Shown here: positions 33,242 through 45,147 of the stretch, in pieces
Layout: every line of letters starts with the position of its first letter
Position numbering within the stretch: position 1 is the first letter of the stretch
NCBI RefSeq assembly: GCF_006738645.1
Contig: NZ_AP019700.1
Coordinates: 2,678,001 to 2,742,000 of the forward strand
Source: Stella humosa
GTDB lineage: Bacteria; Pseudomonadota; Alphaproteobacteria; ATCC43930; Allostellaceae
Reading direction: 5' to 3'
Length of the DNA stretch: 64,000 nt
The notes under the pieces: model-generated
Seen by the model: only the letters and a program-made list of their open reading frames with translations
What the model was told of the DNA's origin: nothing
The model's database searches: none
Translations under genes and position numbers: made by a program

Positions 33242-33710
33242 GCAGCAGGGCGGCCGCCACCGGAAACAGCAGCAGCCAGTAGCGTTCGTTGATCAGGAAA
33301 TAGACAGCGCCCGCGGCCGCCAGCGTCACCCACAGGGCGCGGCGGCCCTGGGCTTCGGTGGCGGCGCGGTCGTAGAACAGCATGCCGAGCAGCACGTTGA
33401 CGGCTAGGAAGACCACCGAGGCGGTGGCATCCAGCGCGCCGAACAGCGGCAGCTTCACCAGGGCATAGCCGACCCACTTGCGCGACAGCAGGTCGGCCGC
33501 GAGATGGATCGCGAAGCCGCCGGCCAGCAGTCCGCCCACCATCGGCCAGCGCAGCAGCACCAGCGCCGGCAGCAGCATGCTGTGGGTGACGGCCGAGCGA
33601 TGGCCCAGCAGCGGCAGCCACTGGTCGGTGTCGGGGATGGTGGTGCCGGCATGGATCAGCACCAGGGCCAGCAGGATGCTGGCCGACAGCGGGCCCCAGC
33701 GCCGGATCAC
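33225..33710 (-). CDS. Membrane protein of the YdjM/DUF457 metal-dependent hydrolase type
   Basis: 161-aa protein with four or five hydrophobic segments and three spaced polar motifs seen in LexA-regulated YdjM-like membrane hydrolases: PDTDQ (residues ~26-30), HRSAVTHS (~37-44) and HLAADLL (~69-75). These supply His/Asp ligands for a metal at the membrane face. It ends inside the HAD gene (17-bp convergent overlap). The function of the family is poorly defined, so this is a structural call. Confidence 0.65.
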   Translation of the reverse strand: MIRRWGPLSASILLALVLIHAGTTIPDTDQWLPLLGHRSAVTHSMLLPALVLLRWPMVGGLLAGGFAIHLAADLLSRKWVGYALVKLPLFGALDATASVVFLAVNVLLGMLFYDRAATEAQGRRALWVTLAAAGAVYFLINERYWLLLFPVAAALLLIRRR

Positions 33711-33787
33711 GAGGAGGCTCGCAACCGGCCGGCCTTGGGACTATCTAACGGCCTGACCCATCCTGCGGCGGAAAGAGCGGCCCCACC

Positions 33788-34630
33788 ATGACCCAGCCCC
33801 GGCACGTCCATGTCGGCAACGTCACCCTCGGCAACGACCGGCCGCTGGCGCTGATCGCCGGCCCTTGCGCGCTGGAGAGCCGGGCGCACGCGATGGAGAT
33901 GTCTCATGCGTTGGTGGAACTGACGGGGCGGCTGGGCATCGGCCTGATCTACAAGACCTCGTTCGACAAGGCCAACCGAACCAGCGCCGACAGCCCGCGT
34001 GGCCTCGGCATGGAGAAGGCGCTGCCGATCCTGGCCGAGGTGCGCGAGCGCTGGGGCTGCCCGGTGCTGACCGACGTGCATTCGGCCGAACAATGCGCGC
34101 CGGTGGCCGAGGCGGTCGACGTGCTGCAGATCCCGGCCTTCCTCTGCCGCCAGACCGACCTGATCGTGGCCGCGGCCCGCACCGGCCGGCCGGTCAACAT
34201 CAAGAAGGGGCAGTTCCTGGCCCCCTGGGACATGGCCAACGTCGTCGAGAAGATGGACCAGGCCGGCAACCCCAACACGCTGGTCTGCGAGCGCGGCGCC
34301 AGCTTCGGCTACAACACGCTGGTGTCGGACATGCGCTCGCTGCCGATCATGGCCGAGACGGGCTGCCCCGTCGTCTTCGACGCCACCCATTCCGTGCAGC
34401 AGCCGGGCGGCCAGGGCAAGACCAGCGGCGGGCAACGGCAGTTCGTGGCCGTCCTGGCGCGCGCCGCGGTCGCCGTCGGCGTCGCCGCGGTCTTCATGGA
34501 AACCCACCAGGACCCCGACCGGGCGCCGAGCGATGGCCCCAACATGGTCCACTTCACCGACCTGCCAGCCATCGTCGAGACGATGATGGCGATCGACCGT
34601 ATCGCCAAGGCGCTGCCCGCCGGCGGCTGA
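33788..34630 (+). CDS. kdsA: 3-deoxy-8-phosphooctulonate (Kdo-8-P) synthase
   Basis: 280-aa enzyme condensing arabinose 5-phosphate with phosphoenolpyruvate to Kdo-8-phosphate, a committed step in LPS inner-core synthesis. The family features [50 protein letters not shown] and [12 protein letters not shown] are all present, and the length is normal. Cys in the AGPCALE motif suggests the metal-dependent class. Its presence shows the organism makes Kdo-containing LPS. Confidence 0.95.
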   Translation: MTQPRHVHVGNVTLGNDRPLALIAGPCALESRAHAMEMSHALVELTGRLGIGLIYKTSFDKANRTSADSPRGLGMEKALPILAEVRERWGCPVLTDVHSAEQCAPVAEAVDVLQIPAFLCRQTDLIVAAARTGRPVNIKKGQFLAPWDMANVVEKMDQAGNPNTLVCERGASFGYNTLVSDMRSLPIMAETGCPVVFDATHSVQQPGGQGKTSGGQRQFVAVLARAAVAVGVAAVFMETHQDPDRAPSDGPNMVHFTDLPAIVETMMAIDRIAKALPAGG

Positions 34631-34643
34631 GGCCGTCCCGCCC

Positions 34644-35360
34644 TCACGCGGCGTCGTGGAAGATGATGCCGAGCGTGGTGCGTTCGCCGCTGCGCACGGG
34701 GCTGACGCCGTGGCGCATCTGTGCGGTGTACCAGCCGCGGGCACCCCGGGCCGGCCGGTCGCGGACGGCGAAGAGGGCGGCATCGCCCTCGGCCAGGGGC
34801 AGTATCTCCACCTTCGACTGGCGTCGCGGCCGCTGCTCCACCAGGGCGAATTCGCCGCCGGTGAAGTCGGTCCCCGGCCGGCTCAGCAGCACCACCGCCT
34901 GGATGGGGAACACCTCTTCGCCATAGAGGTCCTGGTGCAGGCAGTTGTAGTCGCCCGGGCCGTAGCGCAGCATCAGCGGCGTCGGCCGGGTCTGGCCCGC
35001 CGCGTGGCAGCGCGCAATGTAGGCCGCGTGGGTGTCCGGAAAGCGGACGGCGCGACCCAGGCGTTCGGCCCAGCCGTTGGCGACGGCAGCCAGCGGCCGA
35101 TAGAGGGCCTCGCGCAGCGCCGCCACCGTGTCGGGCAGGGGGGCCGCGAAATACTGGTAGACGCCCTGGCCATAGCCATGGCGCTCCATGACGATGCGGC
35201 GGCGGAAGCGCGCCTCTTCGGCGAACATCGCGGCGGCCTCCCGGCACCCTTCCGGCGACAGCAGCCGCGGCAGCACCGCATGGCCGTCGCGGTCGAGCGC
35301 GGCGGCAGCGGCGGTCCAGTCCATGGCGGCGATGCGCGCCTCCAGTTCGGCAAGCGACAT
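34644..35360 (-). CDS. 2-oxoglutarate/Fe(II)-dependent oxygenase (prolyl-4-hydroxylase-like)
   Basis: 238-aa oxygenase with the facial triad His142-x-Asp144 (NCLHQDLYG) and a distal His in RHGVSPVRSGERTTLG; the Arg following would bind 2-oxoglutarate. ATG at 35360 is selected because AGGAGG precedes it by 7 nt. The longer frame to 35498 is not needed. The domain resembles the 2OG-Fe(II) oxygenases of the P4H class, whose substrates range from proteins to small molecules. It is divergent from eno with a 167-bp gap. Confidence 0.82.
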   Translation of the reverse strand: MSLAELEARIAAMDWTAAAAALDRDGHAVLPRLLSPEGCREAAAMFAEEARFRRRIVMERHGYGQGVYQYFAAPLPDTVAALREALYRPLAAVANGWAERLGRAVRFPDTHAAYIARCHAAGQTRPTPLMLRYGPGDYNCLHQDLYGEEVFPIQAVVLLSRPGTDFTGGEFALVEQRPRRQSKVEILPLAEGDAALFAVRDRPARGARGWYTAQMRHGVSPVRSGERTTLGIIFHDAA

Positions 35361-35476
35361 CCGATTCCTCCTGTTCTTCCGGCGGCCAGCATCGGGCCGA
35401 TGGCCGCGCCGTTCCATCCGGAGCTTGCGCGGGCATCCTCCGTGCTTGCCCCGGTCCGGGCCGGGCGGATATCTAG

Positions 35477-36805
<1,329 letters not shown>

Positions 36806-36816
36806 CGCCGATCAAC

Positions 36817-36845
36817 GGGCCTGCCGGCCGTTGACGGGCAGGCCC
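36817..36845 (+). terminator. Hairpin between eno and the FtsB-like gene
   Basis: GGGCCTGCC (36817-36825) and GGCAGGCCC (36837-36845) form a perfect 9-bp stem with an 11-nt loop, starting 11 nt after the eno stop codon and ending just before the ribosome-binding region of the next gene. It could be a terminator, or an attenuating structure lowering read-through into the FtsB-like gene. Confidence 0.45.
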
Positions 36846-36866
36846 ACAAGGTGATTGCCTGACGAC

Positions 36867-37196
36867 ATGGCGATTCGGCACGGGTTCGGACGGGTCATGC
36901 GGATGGGGGTGGCGCCCGTGCTGGGCGTCGCCGTCATCGGCTATTTTGCCTATCACCTAGTCCATGGCGACCGCGGGCTGGTGGCCTGGCGCGCGCTGAG
37001 CGAGCGCATCGGCGAGGTCGAGACCGATGCCCGCCAGGTCACTGCCGAGCGGCAGGAGCTGGAACGGCGGGTGGCGCTGCTGCGCCCCGACAGCCTCGAT
37101 CGCGACATGCTGGACGAGCGCGTGCGCGAGGTGCTGAACCTGGCCCACCCCGACGACCTGGTCATCCTGCGGCCGCAGGCGCCGCCGCCCAGGTAG
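36867..37196 (+). CDS. FtsB/DivIC-like septum formation initiator
   Basis: 109-aa bitopic membrane protein: a short basic N terminus, one transmembrane helix (about residues 10-27), then a coiled-coil of heptads (residues ~38-75, LSERIGEVETDARQVTAERQ...LERRVALLR) and a DRDMLDERVREVLNLAHPDD segment typical of FtsB/DivIC. FtsB joins FtsL and FtsQ in the divisome. Its place between eno and pdhA is the normal one in alphaproteobacteria. The start may be ATG 36867 or TTG 36855; ATG is preferred. Confidence 0.85.
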   Translation: MAIRHGFGRVMRMGVAPVLGVAVIGYFAYHLVHGDRGLVAWRALSERIGEVETDARQVTAERQELERRVALLRPDSLDRDMLDERVREVLNLAHPDDLVILRPQAPPPR

Positions 37197-37258
37197 CCGC
37201 CGCCCAGGCAGCCGGGGGCCGCGGCCGGCCGGGCCGGGAAAAGGGCTTCCATCCAGCG

Positions 37259-37283
37259 CGATTAACCCAATTATGGTTAATCG
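37259..37283. promoter_or_regulatory. Perfect inverted repeat upstream of pdhA with CtrA-like half-site
   Basis: CGATTAACC (37259-37267), 7-nt centre, GGTTAATCG (37275-37283): perfect 9-bp arms in a locally AT-rich patch, 151 nt before the pdhA start. The minus strand contains TTAACCAT (37273-37280), identical to the half-site bound by the alphaproteobacterial cell-cycle regulator CtrA. The symmetry could instead mark the operator of another dimeric regulator. The rest of the 237-bp gap (37197-37433) shows nothing coding. Confidence 0.45.
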
Positions 37284-37433
37284 GCCGATTTCCATTGTCT
37301 TTCAAGCATTTGCACACAAGGAAATGCAGCGACCGCGGTTGCATTCCGCCGGTCAGTCGCTATGTTGGCGCATGGGCATCGCGCTGACGGCGACGTAAAG
37401 CTGCGGCCATGCCACCCGAGGGGAGGAAGCTCT

Positions 37434-38462
37434 ATGGCCGTAGCCAAACGTCAGGCATCGGCGCCGAAGCGCACCGCCAAGACGGCGCGCCTCGACCCCG
37501 ACGTACTCGTACAGATGTATCGCGACATGCTGCTCATCCGCCGCTTCGAGGAGAAGGCGGGGCAGATGTACGGCATGGGCCTGATCGGCGGCTTCTGCCA
37601 TCTCTATATCGGCCAGGAAGCGGTCGTGGTGGGCATGCAGTCGGCGATCACGCCCGACGATGCGGTGATTACCAGCTATCGCGACCACGGCCACATGCTG
37701 GCCTGCGGGATGGACCCGCGCGGCGTGATGGCCGAGCTGACCGGCCGGCGCGGCGGGTATTCGCGCGGCAAGGGCGGCTCGATGCACATGTTCAGCCGCG
37801 AGAAGAATTTCTATGGCGGCCACGGCATCGTCGGCGCGCAGGTGCCGCTCGGCACCGGCATCGCGTTCGCGCTGAAGTACAAGGGCTCGGACAATGCCTG
37901 CCTGACCTATCTCGGCGACGGCGCCGTGAACCAGGGGCAGGTCTACGAATCCTTCAACATGGCGGCGCTCTGGAAGCTGCCGGTCATCTACATCATCGAG
38001 AACAACCGCTATGCCATGGGCACCTCGGTGCAGCGGTCCTCGGCCAGCCCGGACCTGTATGAGCGCGGCGCGCCCTACGGCATTCCCGGCCGCCAGGTCG
38101 ACGGCATGGACGTGGTGGCGGTGAAGGCGGCGGGCGACGAGGCGATCGCCCACATCCGCGCGGGCAAGGGCCCCTTCATCCTGGAGATGATGACCTATCG
38201 CTATCGCGGCCATTCCATGTCCGACCCGGCCAAGTACCGGACCAAGGAAGAGGTCAACAAGATGCGGTCGGAGCATGATCCGATCGACCGCCTGCGCACG
38301 GCCCTGCTGGACAATGGCTGGGCCAAGGAAGATGCGCTGAAGGCCATCGACCGCGAGGTGAAGGACATCGTCACCGCGGCGGCCGAATTCGCCCAGGAAA
38401 GCCCGGAGCCCGATCCGTCGGAGCTGTTCACCGACATCCTGGTCGAATCCAAAGCCGCCTGA
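37434..38462 (+). CDS. pdhA: Pyruvate dehydrogenase E1 component, alpha subunit
   Basis: 342-aa thiamine-diphosphate-dependent E1 alpha subunit, decarboxylating pyruvate and reductively acetylating the E2 lipoyl group. TPP motif [31 protein letters not shown] is recognisable (GDG...NN). The phosphorylation-loop region [11 protein letters not shown] is conserved in form. ATG at 37434 follows GGGGAGGAAG. It has a 20-residue Lys/Ala-rich N-terminal extension. First gene of pdhA-pdhB-pdhC-lpdA. Confidence 0.95.
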   Translation: MAVAKRQASAPKRTAKTARLDPDVLVQMYRDMLLIRRFEEKAGQMYGMGLIGGFCHLYIGQEAVVVGMQSAITPDDAVITSYRDHGHMLACGMDPRGVMAELTGRRGGYSRGKGGSMHMFSREKNFYGGHGIVGAQVPLGTGIAFALKYKGSDNACLTYLGDGAVNQGQVYESFNMAALWKLPVIYIIENNRYAMGTSVQRSSASPDLYERGAPYGIPGRQVDGMDVVAVKAAGDEAIAHIRAGKGPFILEMMTYRYRGHSMSDPAKYRTKEEVNKMRSEHDPIDRLRTALLDNGWAKEDALKAIDREVKDIVTAAAEFAQESPEPDPSELFTDILVESKAA

Positions 38463-38557
38463 ACCGAGGCCCATCCCGCGCACGCCATCTGTGGAGGCCG
38501 GCATCCGCCCGTAACGGGCGCTGGGTGCCGTGCCGTCCCTCCCTAGGAGAGGTCTCG

Positions 38558-39931
<1,374 letters not shown>

Positions 39932-39944
39932 GGGGAGCATCGCG

Positions 39945-41291
39945 ATGCCCATTCCGATTCTGATGCCGGCCCTGTCGCCGACGATGACCGAGGGCAACCT
40001 CGCCAAGTGGCACAAGAAGGAAGGCGACACGGTCAAGGCGGGCGACGTGCTGGCCGAGATCGAGACCGACAAGGCGACCATGGAAGTCGAGGCGGTGGAT
40101 GAGGGCCGCATCGGCCGCATCCTGGTCGCCGAGGGCACCCAGGCGGTGAAGGTGAACACCGAGATCGCAATCCTGCTGGAAGAGGACGAGGAAGACTCCG
40201 CGCTGGACGGCGGCGCCCCGGCCAAGAAGGCGGAACCGGCCAAGGCACAGCCCGCACCGGCCGCCCAGGCGGCACCCGCGAAGGCGGAGCCGGCCCCGGC
40301 CAAGCCCGCGGCAGCGGCGGCAAAGGCCTCGGACGAGCGCATCTCGGCTTCGCCGCTGGCGCGCCGGATGGCCGCCCAGGCCGGTGTCGACCTGGCCGGC
40401 ATCAGCGGCTCGGGCCCCAATGGCCGCATCGTGAAGTCCGACATCGAGGGGGCGCTGGGCAAGGCGCCGGCGACCCCGGCACAGGCGGCCAGCCCGGCCG
40501 CTGCAGCAGCCGCCCCGGCAGCCGCGGCCGCCAAGCCGGCACCGGCACCCGTGGCAGCTGCCGCCCCGGCCGCCGGCAAGGACCATATCGCCCTGCTGGC
40601 GGGCGGCATTCCCTACCGGCTCGACCCGCACACCTCGATGCGCAAGACGATCGCGCGCCGCCTCAGCGAATCCAAGCAGCAGGTGCCGCACTTCTACCTG
40701 TCGGTCGACTGCACGATCGACCGGTTGCTGGCGACCCGCAAGGAACTGAACGGCCGGTCGGACGCCTACAAGCTGTCGGTGAACGACTTCGTCATCCGCG
40801 CCTCGGCGCTGGCCCTGCGCAAGGTGCCGCAGGCCAATGCGTCCTGGAGCGACGACGGCATCCTCTTCTGGGAGCAGGTCGACGTTTCGGTTGCCGTCGC
40901 CATCCCGAACGGGCTGATCACGCCGATCATCAAGAAGGCCGACCAGAAGGGCCTGGCCGCCATCTCCGACGAGATGCGCGACCTCGCCACCCGGGCCAAG
41001 GACGGCAAGCTGAAGCCCGACGAGTTCCAGGGCGGGACCTTCAGCGTGTCCAATCTCGGCATGTTCGGCATTCCCACCTTCTCGGCCATCATCAACCCGC
41101 CGCAGGCCTGCATCCTGGCGGTCGGTGCCGGCGAGCAGCGGCCGGTGGTGAAGGACGGGGCGCTGGCGATCGCCACCCAGATGACCTGCACGCTGTCCGT
41201 CGACCACCGGGTGGTGGACGGTGCCGTTGGCGCGCGCTTCCTCAGCGCCTTCAAGGGCTACATCGAAGACCCGCTCAGCATGCTGCTGTAA
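39945..41291 (+). CDS. pdhC: Dihydrolipoamide acetyltransferase (E2) of pyruvate dehydrogenase
   Basis: 448-aa E2: one lipoyl domain (residues 1-~80, Lys in [13 protein letters not shown]), Ala/Pro linker, peripheral subunit-binding domain ([18 protein letters not shown], ~132-165), second Ala/Pro linker, and the catalytic domain ending with the [13 protein letters not shown] active-site motif (His and Asp). It transfers the acetyl group to CoA and forms the core of the complex. AGGGGAG precedes ATG at 39945. The gap to pdhB is 13 nt. Confidence 0.95.
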   Translation: MPIPILMPALSPTMTEGNLAKWHKKEGDTVKAGDVLAEIETDKATMEVEAVDEGRIGRILVAEGTQAVKVNTEIAILLEEDEEDSALDGGAPAKKAEPAKAQPAPAAQAAPAKAEPAPAKPAAAAAKASDERISASPLARRMAAQAGVDLAGISGSGPNGRIVKSDIEGALGKAPATPAQAASPAAAAAAPAAAAAKPAPAPVAAAAPAAGKDHIALLAGGIPYRLDPHTSMRKTIARRLSESKQQVPHFYLSVDCTIDRLLATRKELNGRSDAYKLSVNDFVIRASALALRKVPQANASWSDDGILFWEQVDVSVAVAIPNGLITPIIKKADQKGLAAISDEMRDLATRAKDGKLKPDEFQGGTFSVSNLGMFGIPTFSAIINPPQACILAVGAGEQRPVVKDGALAIATQMTCTLSVDHRVVDGAVGARFLSAFKGYIEDPLSMLL

Positions 41292-41321
41292 GGCAGGCGA
41301 GCCCGGCGAAAGGACGCCCTC

Positions 41322-42722
41322 ATGGCGGAAGAACGGTTCGACCTCGTCGTCATCGGCGGCGGCCCCGGCGGCTATGTCGCGGCCATCCGGGCGGCGCAGC
41401 TCGGCATGAAGACGGCCCTGGTGGAGCGCGAGCACCTGGGCGGGATCTGCCTCAACTGGGGCTGCATCCCGACCAAGGCGCTGCTGCGCTCGGCCGAGGT
41501 CTATCACCTGATGACCCATGCCGAGGCCTACGGCCTGTCGGCCCAGGGCATCGCGTTCGACGCCCAGAAGATGGTGAAGCGGTCGCGCGGCATCGCCCAG
41601 CAGCTCTCGGCCGGCGTCAAGCACCTGATGCGGAAGAACAAGGTCACGGTGTTCGACGGCCATGGCAGCCTGGCCGGTGCCGGCAAGGTGGCGGTCGAGA
41701 AGGACGGCAAGCCCGTGGCGACGCTGGCCGCCGCCAACATCATCCTGGCGACCGGCGCCCGCGCCCGCTCCGTGCCGGGGCTGGAGCCGGACGGCAAGCT
41801 CGTCTGGACCTACAAGGAGGCGATGGTCCCCGAGCGGATGCCGAAGTCGCTGCTGGTGATCGGGTCGGGTGCCATCGGCATCGAGTTCGCCAGCTTCTAT
41901 CGCACCTTCGGCGCCGAGGTGACGGTGGTCGAGATGGTCGACCGCATCCTGCCCGTGGAGGACGAGGAAATCTCCGCCTTCGCCCGCAAGGCGTTCGAGA
42001 AGCAGGGCATGAAGATCGTCACCGGCGCCCAGGTGAAGGGCCTGAAGAAGGCCGCCGACAGCGTGACCGCGACGATCGAGGCCGGCGGCAAGACGCAGCA
42101 GGTGACGGCCGAGCGGGTGATCCTGGCGGTCGGCATCGTCGGCAATGTCGAGAAGCTGGGGCTGGAAGGCACCAAGGTCGTGGTCGACCGCACCCATGTG
42201 GTGATCGACCAGTGGTGTGCCACGGGCGAGAAGGGGGTCTATGCCATCGGCGACCTGGCCGGCGCGCCCTGGCTGGCGCACAAGGCCATGCACGAGGCGG
42301 TGTTGTGCGTCGAGCGCATCGCCGGCGTGAAGGGCGTCCATCCCATGGACGTGACCAAGATCCCCGGCTGCACCTATTGCGCGCCCCAGGTCGCCAGCGT
42401 CGGCCTGACCGAGAAGAAGGCCAAGGAACTGGGCTACGAGGTGAAGGTCGGGCGCTTTCCCTTCATCGGCAACGGCAAGGCGATCGCGCTCGGCGAGACT
42501 GAGGGGCTGGCCAAGACCGTGTTCGACGCGAAGACGGGCGAGCTGCTGGGCGCCCACCTGATCGGGCCGGAAGTGACCGAGCTGATCCAGGGCTACACCA
42601 TCGCGCGCACGCTCGAGACGACCGAGGCCGACCTGATGGGCACGACCTTCCCGCACCCGACCATTTCCGAGGTCATGCACGAGGCCGTGCTTGACGCCTA
42701 CGGCCGCGCGCTCCACTTCTAA
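41322..42722 (+). CDS. lpdA: Dihydrolipoamide dehydrogenase (E3)
   Basis: 466-aa flavoprotein that reoxidises dihydrolipoamide with NAD+. FAD motif [17 protein letters not shown], redox-active disulfide [19 protein letters not shown] motif [12 protein letters not shown], and the C-terminal His-Glu catalytic motif in [12 protein letters not shown] are visible. It belongs to the pyruvate dehydrogenase operon, 30 nt after the E2 gene, so it most likely serves this complex rather than the 2-oxoglutarate enzyme. Confidence 0.95.
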   Translation: MAEERFDLVVIGGGPGGYVAAIRAAQLGMKTALVEREHLGGICLNWGCIPTKALLRSAEVYHLMTHAEAYGLSAQGIAFDAQKMVKRSRGIAQQLSAGVKHLMRKNKVTVFDGHGSLAGAGKVAVEKDGKPVATLAAANIILATGARARSVPGLEPDGKLVWTYKEAMVPERMPKSLLVIGSGAIGIEFASFYRTFGAEVTVVEMVDRILPVEDEEISAFARKAFEKQGMKIVTGAQVKGLKKAADSVTATIEAGGKTQQVTAERVILAVGIVGNVEKLGLEGTKVVVDRTHVVIDQWCATGEKGVYAIGDLAGAPWLAHKAMHEAVLCVERIAGVKGVHPMDVTKIPGCTYCAPQVASVGLTEKKAKELGYEVKVGRFPFIGNGKAIALGETEGLAKTVFDAKTGELLGAHLIGPEVTELIQGYTIARTLETTEADLMGTTFPHPTISEVMHEAVLDAYGRALHF

Positions 42723-42769
42723 GCCTTGCCGCAGCGCTCGCGCGCAGAACCCAGGAGCATCCGCCGGTC

Positions 42770-43717
42770 ATGGCGCAGCCCGCGGACCAGGTCCGCCACC
42801 CCGAGAAGGCCAACAAGCCCGACAACCCGATCCAGCGCAAGCCGGCCTGGATCCGCGTGAAGGCGCCGACCTCGCGCGTCTATGCCGAGACGCGCGACCT
42901 GATGCGCGGCCTGAACCTGCGCACGGTGTGCGAGGAGGCGGCCTGCCCGAACATCGGCGAATGCTGGTCGCAGAAGCACGCGACGGTGATGATCCTGGGC
43001 AGCGTGTGCACGCGCGCCTGCACCTTCTGCAACGTCGCCACCGGCCGGCCAGACCTGCTCGACCCGCACGAGCCCGAGCGGGTGGCCGAGGCCGTGGGCA
43101 AGCTGGCGTTGAAGCATGTGGTGATCACCTCGGTCGACCGGGACGACCTGCCGGACGGCGGTGCCGACCACTTCGCCCGCACCATCCGCGCCATCCGCCT
43201 GTTCGCGCCCGGGACGACCATCGAGGTGCTGACGCCGGACTTCCTGCGCAAGGAGGGCGCGATCGAGGTCGTGGCCGCGGCCCGGCCGGACGTATTCAAC
43301 CACAATCTCGAAACCGTGCCCCGCCTCTATGGCGAGGTGCGGCCGGGTGCGCGCTACTTCAACTCGCTGCGCCTGCTCGACCAGGTGAAGCGCCACGACC
43401 CGTCGATCTTCACCAAGTCGGGCATCATGGTCGGGCTCGGCGAGGCGAAGGAAGAGGTGCTGCAGGTGATGGACGACCTGCGCGCCGCGGACGTCGATTT
43501 CCTGACCATCGGCCAGTACCTGCAGCCGACGCCCAAGCACCACCGCGTCGACCGCTTCGTGACGCCGGACGAGTTCGCCAGCCTGCAGACCCATGCCTAC
43601 GCCAAGGGCTTCCTGATGGTGTCGGCGTCGCCGCTGACCCGCTCTTCCTACCACGCGGGCGACGATTTCGTGCGCCTGCGCGCGGCCCGCGAGGCGCGCC
43701 TGTCCGGCGTCGCCTAG
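42770..43717 (+). CDS. lipA: Lipoyl synthase
   Basis: 315-aa radical-SAM enzyme inserting two sulfur atoms into the octanoyl group of lipoyl domains. It has the radical-SAM motif CTRACTFC (CxxxCxxC) and the LipA-specific auxiliary cluster motif [12 protein letters not shown], plus the terminal [10 protein letters not shown] with the conserved RSSYHA. It sits directly after the dehydrogenase genes whose lipoyl domains it modifies, an evident functional grouping. AGGAG is upstream. Confidence 0.96.
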   Translation: MAQPADQVRHPEKANKPDNPIQRKPAWIRVKAPTSRVYAETRDLMRGLNLRTVCEEAACPNIGECWSQKHATVMILGSVCTRACTFCNVATGRPDLLDPHEPERVAEAVGKLALKHVVITSVDRDDLPDGGADHFARTIRAIRLFAPGTTIEVLTPDFLRKEGAIEVVAAARPDVFNHNLETVPRLYGEVRPGARYFNSLRLLDQVKRHDPSIFTKSGIMVGLGEAKEEVLQVMDDLRAADVDFLTIGQYLQPTPKHHRVDRFVTPDEFASLQTHAYAKGFLMVSASPLTRSSYHAGDDFVRLRAAREARLSGVA

Positions 43718-43737
43718 GGCGCCCGATCGCCAGAAGG

Positions 43738-44202
43738 ATGCCGACGCACGCCGAGCAAAGGCTGCTTCCCTATACGCCGGAGCAGCTCTTCGACCTTGTC
43801 GCCGACATAGAGCGCTATCCGGAGTTCCTGCCGTGGTGCGTCGCCGCCCGCATCCGGGAGCGCAGCCAGACAGCCGTGGTGGCCGACCTGATGATCGGCT
43901 TCAAGATGATCCGCGAGCGCTTCACCTCGCGCGTGGCGTTGACCCCCAAGACGCGCATCGACGTCGTCTACAGCGACGGGCCGTTCAAGCACCTGCACAA
44001 CCACTGGATCTTCGAGCCGGCCGAGGGCGGCTGCCGGATCGATTTCTTCGTCGAGTTCGAGTTCCGCTCGCGCACGCTGCAGAAGATCATCGAGGTGCTG
44101 TTCCACGAGGCCGTCCGCCGCATGGTGGCGGCGTTCGAGACCCGCGCGCGCACCCTCTATGGCGAACCGGTCACCGCGCCGCCGCTTCCCGGATCATCCT
44201 GA
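43738..44202 (+). CDS. RatA/Coq10-family START-like protein
   Basis: 154-aa protein of the polyketide cyclase/START fold (LPYTPEQLFDLVADIERYPEFLPWC, GFKMIRERFTSRV). Homologues are COQ10, which binds ubiquinone and supports respiration, and E. coli RatA, originally described as a ribosome-association toxin. In alphaproteobacteria this gene commonly follows lipA, which favours a quinone-related role. ATG at 43738 follows AGAAGG. Its 3' end overlaps the convergent pncC gene by 32 bp. Confidence 0.85.
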   Translation: MPTHAEQRLLPYTPEQLFDLVADIERYPEFLPWCVAARIRERSQTAVVADLMIGFKMIRERFTSRVALTPKTRIDVVYSDGPFKHLHNHWIFEPAEGGCRIDFFVEFEFRSRTLQKIIEVLFHEAVRRMVAAFETRARTLYGEPVTAPPLPGSS

Positions 44203-44671
44203 GGGCGATCGCCACCGAGCGGCGGCGGATCGCCGCGCGGTCGCCCGGCACGACGTGGCGCTCGTCCACCGTCTGGCCGCCGCGGCGGGCGGTGGCGAAA
44301 TGGACTAGGCCCACCGGCTTGGTGGCGGTCGCCCCGCCCGGCCCGGCGATGCCGGTGATGGCGACCGCGATGTCGACCCCGGCGGCGGCGATGGCACCCT
44401 CGGCCATGGCGCGGGCCACTTCGACGCTGACGGCGCCCACGGATTCTATCAGCGGCATGGGCACACCCAGCATCGCGGCCTTGGCGGCGTTGGAGTAGGT
44501 GACGAAGCCGCGATCGACGACGTCCGAGGAGCCGGCGATCTCGGTCAGGGCGGCGGCGACGAGGCCGCCCGTGCAGGATTCGGCCGTCGCCACGGTCAGG
44601 CCGCGGGCACGGCAATCGGCCAGCGTGCGGGTCGCCAGATCGCTCAGGGATTCCGTCGTTTCATCGGTCAT
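44171..44671 (-). CDS. pncC: Nicotinamide-nucleotide amidohydrolase (CinA C-terminal type)
   Basis: 166-aa protein consisting only of the CinA C-terminal domain. It deamidates NMN to NaMN in NAD recycling. The family motif TVATAESCTGGLVAAALTEI (nucleophile Ser in ESCTGG) and AITGIAGPGGATATKPVGLV are clear. The larger CinA N-terminal domain is absent, as usual for this form. The start overlaps the pgpA stop (ATGA, 44668-44671). Confidence 0.92.
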   Translation of the reverse strand: MTDETTESLSDLATRTLADCRARGLTVATAESCTGGLVAAALTEIAGSSDVVDRGFVTYSNAAKAAMLGVPMPLIESVGAVSVEVARAMAEGAIAAAGVDIAVAITGIAGPGGATATKPVGLVHFATARRGGQTVDERHVVPGDRAAIRRRSVAIALRMIREAAAR

Positions 44672-45147
44672 GGCAACCACCATAGCACGACTACCAGCGC
44701 CAGCGCGGCCGCCAGGCCCGCCGCCGCGTCGTCCAGCATGGCGCCGATGCCGCCGGCCAGGTTGCGGTCGATCCAGCCGATCGGGCCCGGCTTCCACACG
44801 TCGAACAGGCGGAACAGGATGAAGGCCAGCCCGACCGACAGCGGATCGACGGCCGCCGGCACCAGCGCCAGCCATTGCCCGCCGATCTCGTCGACGACGA
44901 TGTAGCCCGGGTCGTGCGCGGCGCCGTTGGCCAGCAGCTTGTCCGTGGCCATCGCCCCCAGGGCGAAGACGACCAGGGCTGCCACCGCCAGCCATAGCGG
45001 CCCCAGCCAATGGAGCATGGCGACGCCGGGGACCAGGGCCGCCAGGGATCCCCAGGTGCCGGGTGCCGTCGGCGCCAGGCCGACGCCGAACCCGGTCGCG
45101 ACGAGGCGGGCGGGATGGAAGAAGTAGAGGGGCGGGCGCACCTTCAT
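44668..45147 (-). CDS. pgpA: Phosphatidylglycerophosphatase A
   Basis: 159-aa membrane phosphatase converting phosphatidylglycerophosphate to phosphatidylglycerol. Family motifs: ATGFGVGLAPTAPGTWGSLAAL, DPGYIVVDEIGGQWLAL (with the acidic DE pair) and FRLFDVWKPGPIGWIDRNL. Three or four hydrophobic helices. ATG at 45147 overlaps the ispDF stop (ATGA); the pgpA stop in turn overlaps pncC. Confidence 0.94.
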   Translation of the reverse strand: MKVRPPLYFFHPARLVATGFGVGLAPTAPGTWGSLAALVPGVAMLHWLGPLWLAVAALVVFALGAMATDKLLANGAAHDPGYIVVDEIGGQWLALVPAAVDPLSVGLAFILFRLFDVWKPGPIGWIDRNLAGGIGAMLDDAAAGLAAALALVVVLWWLP

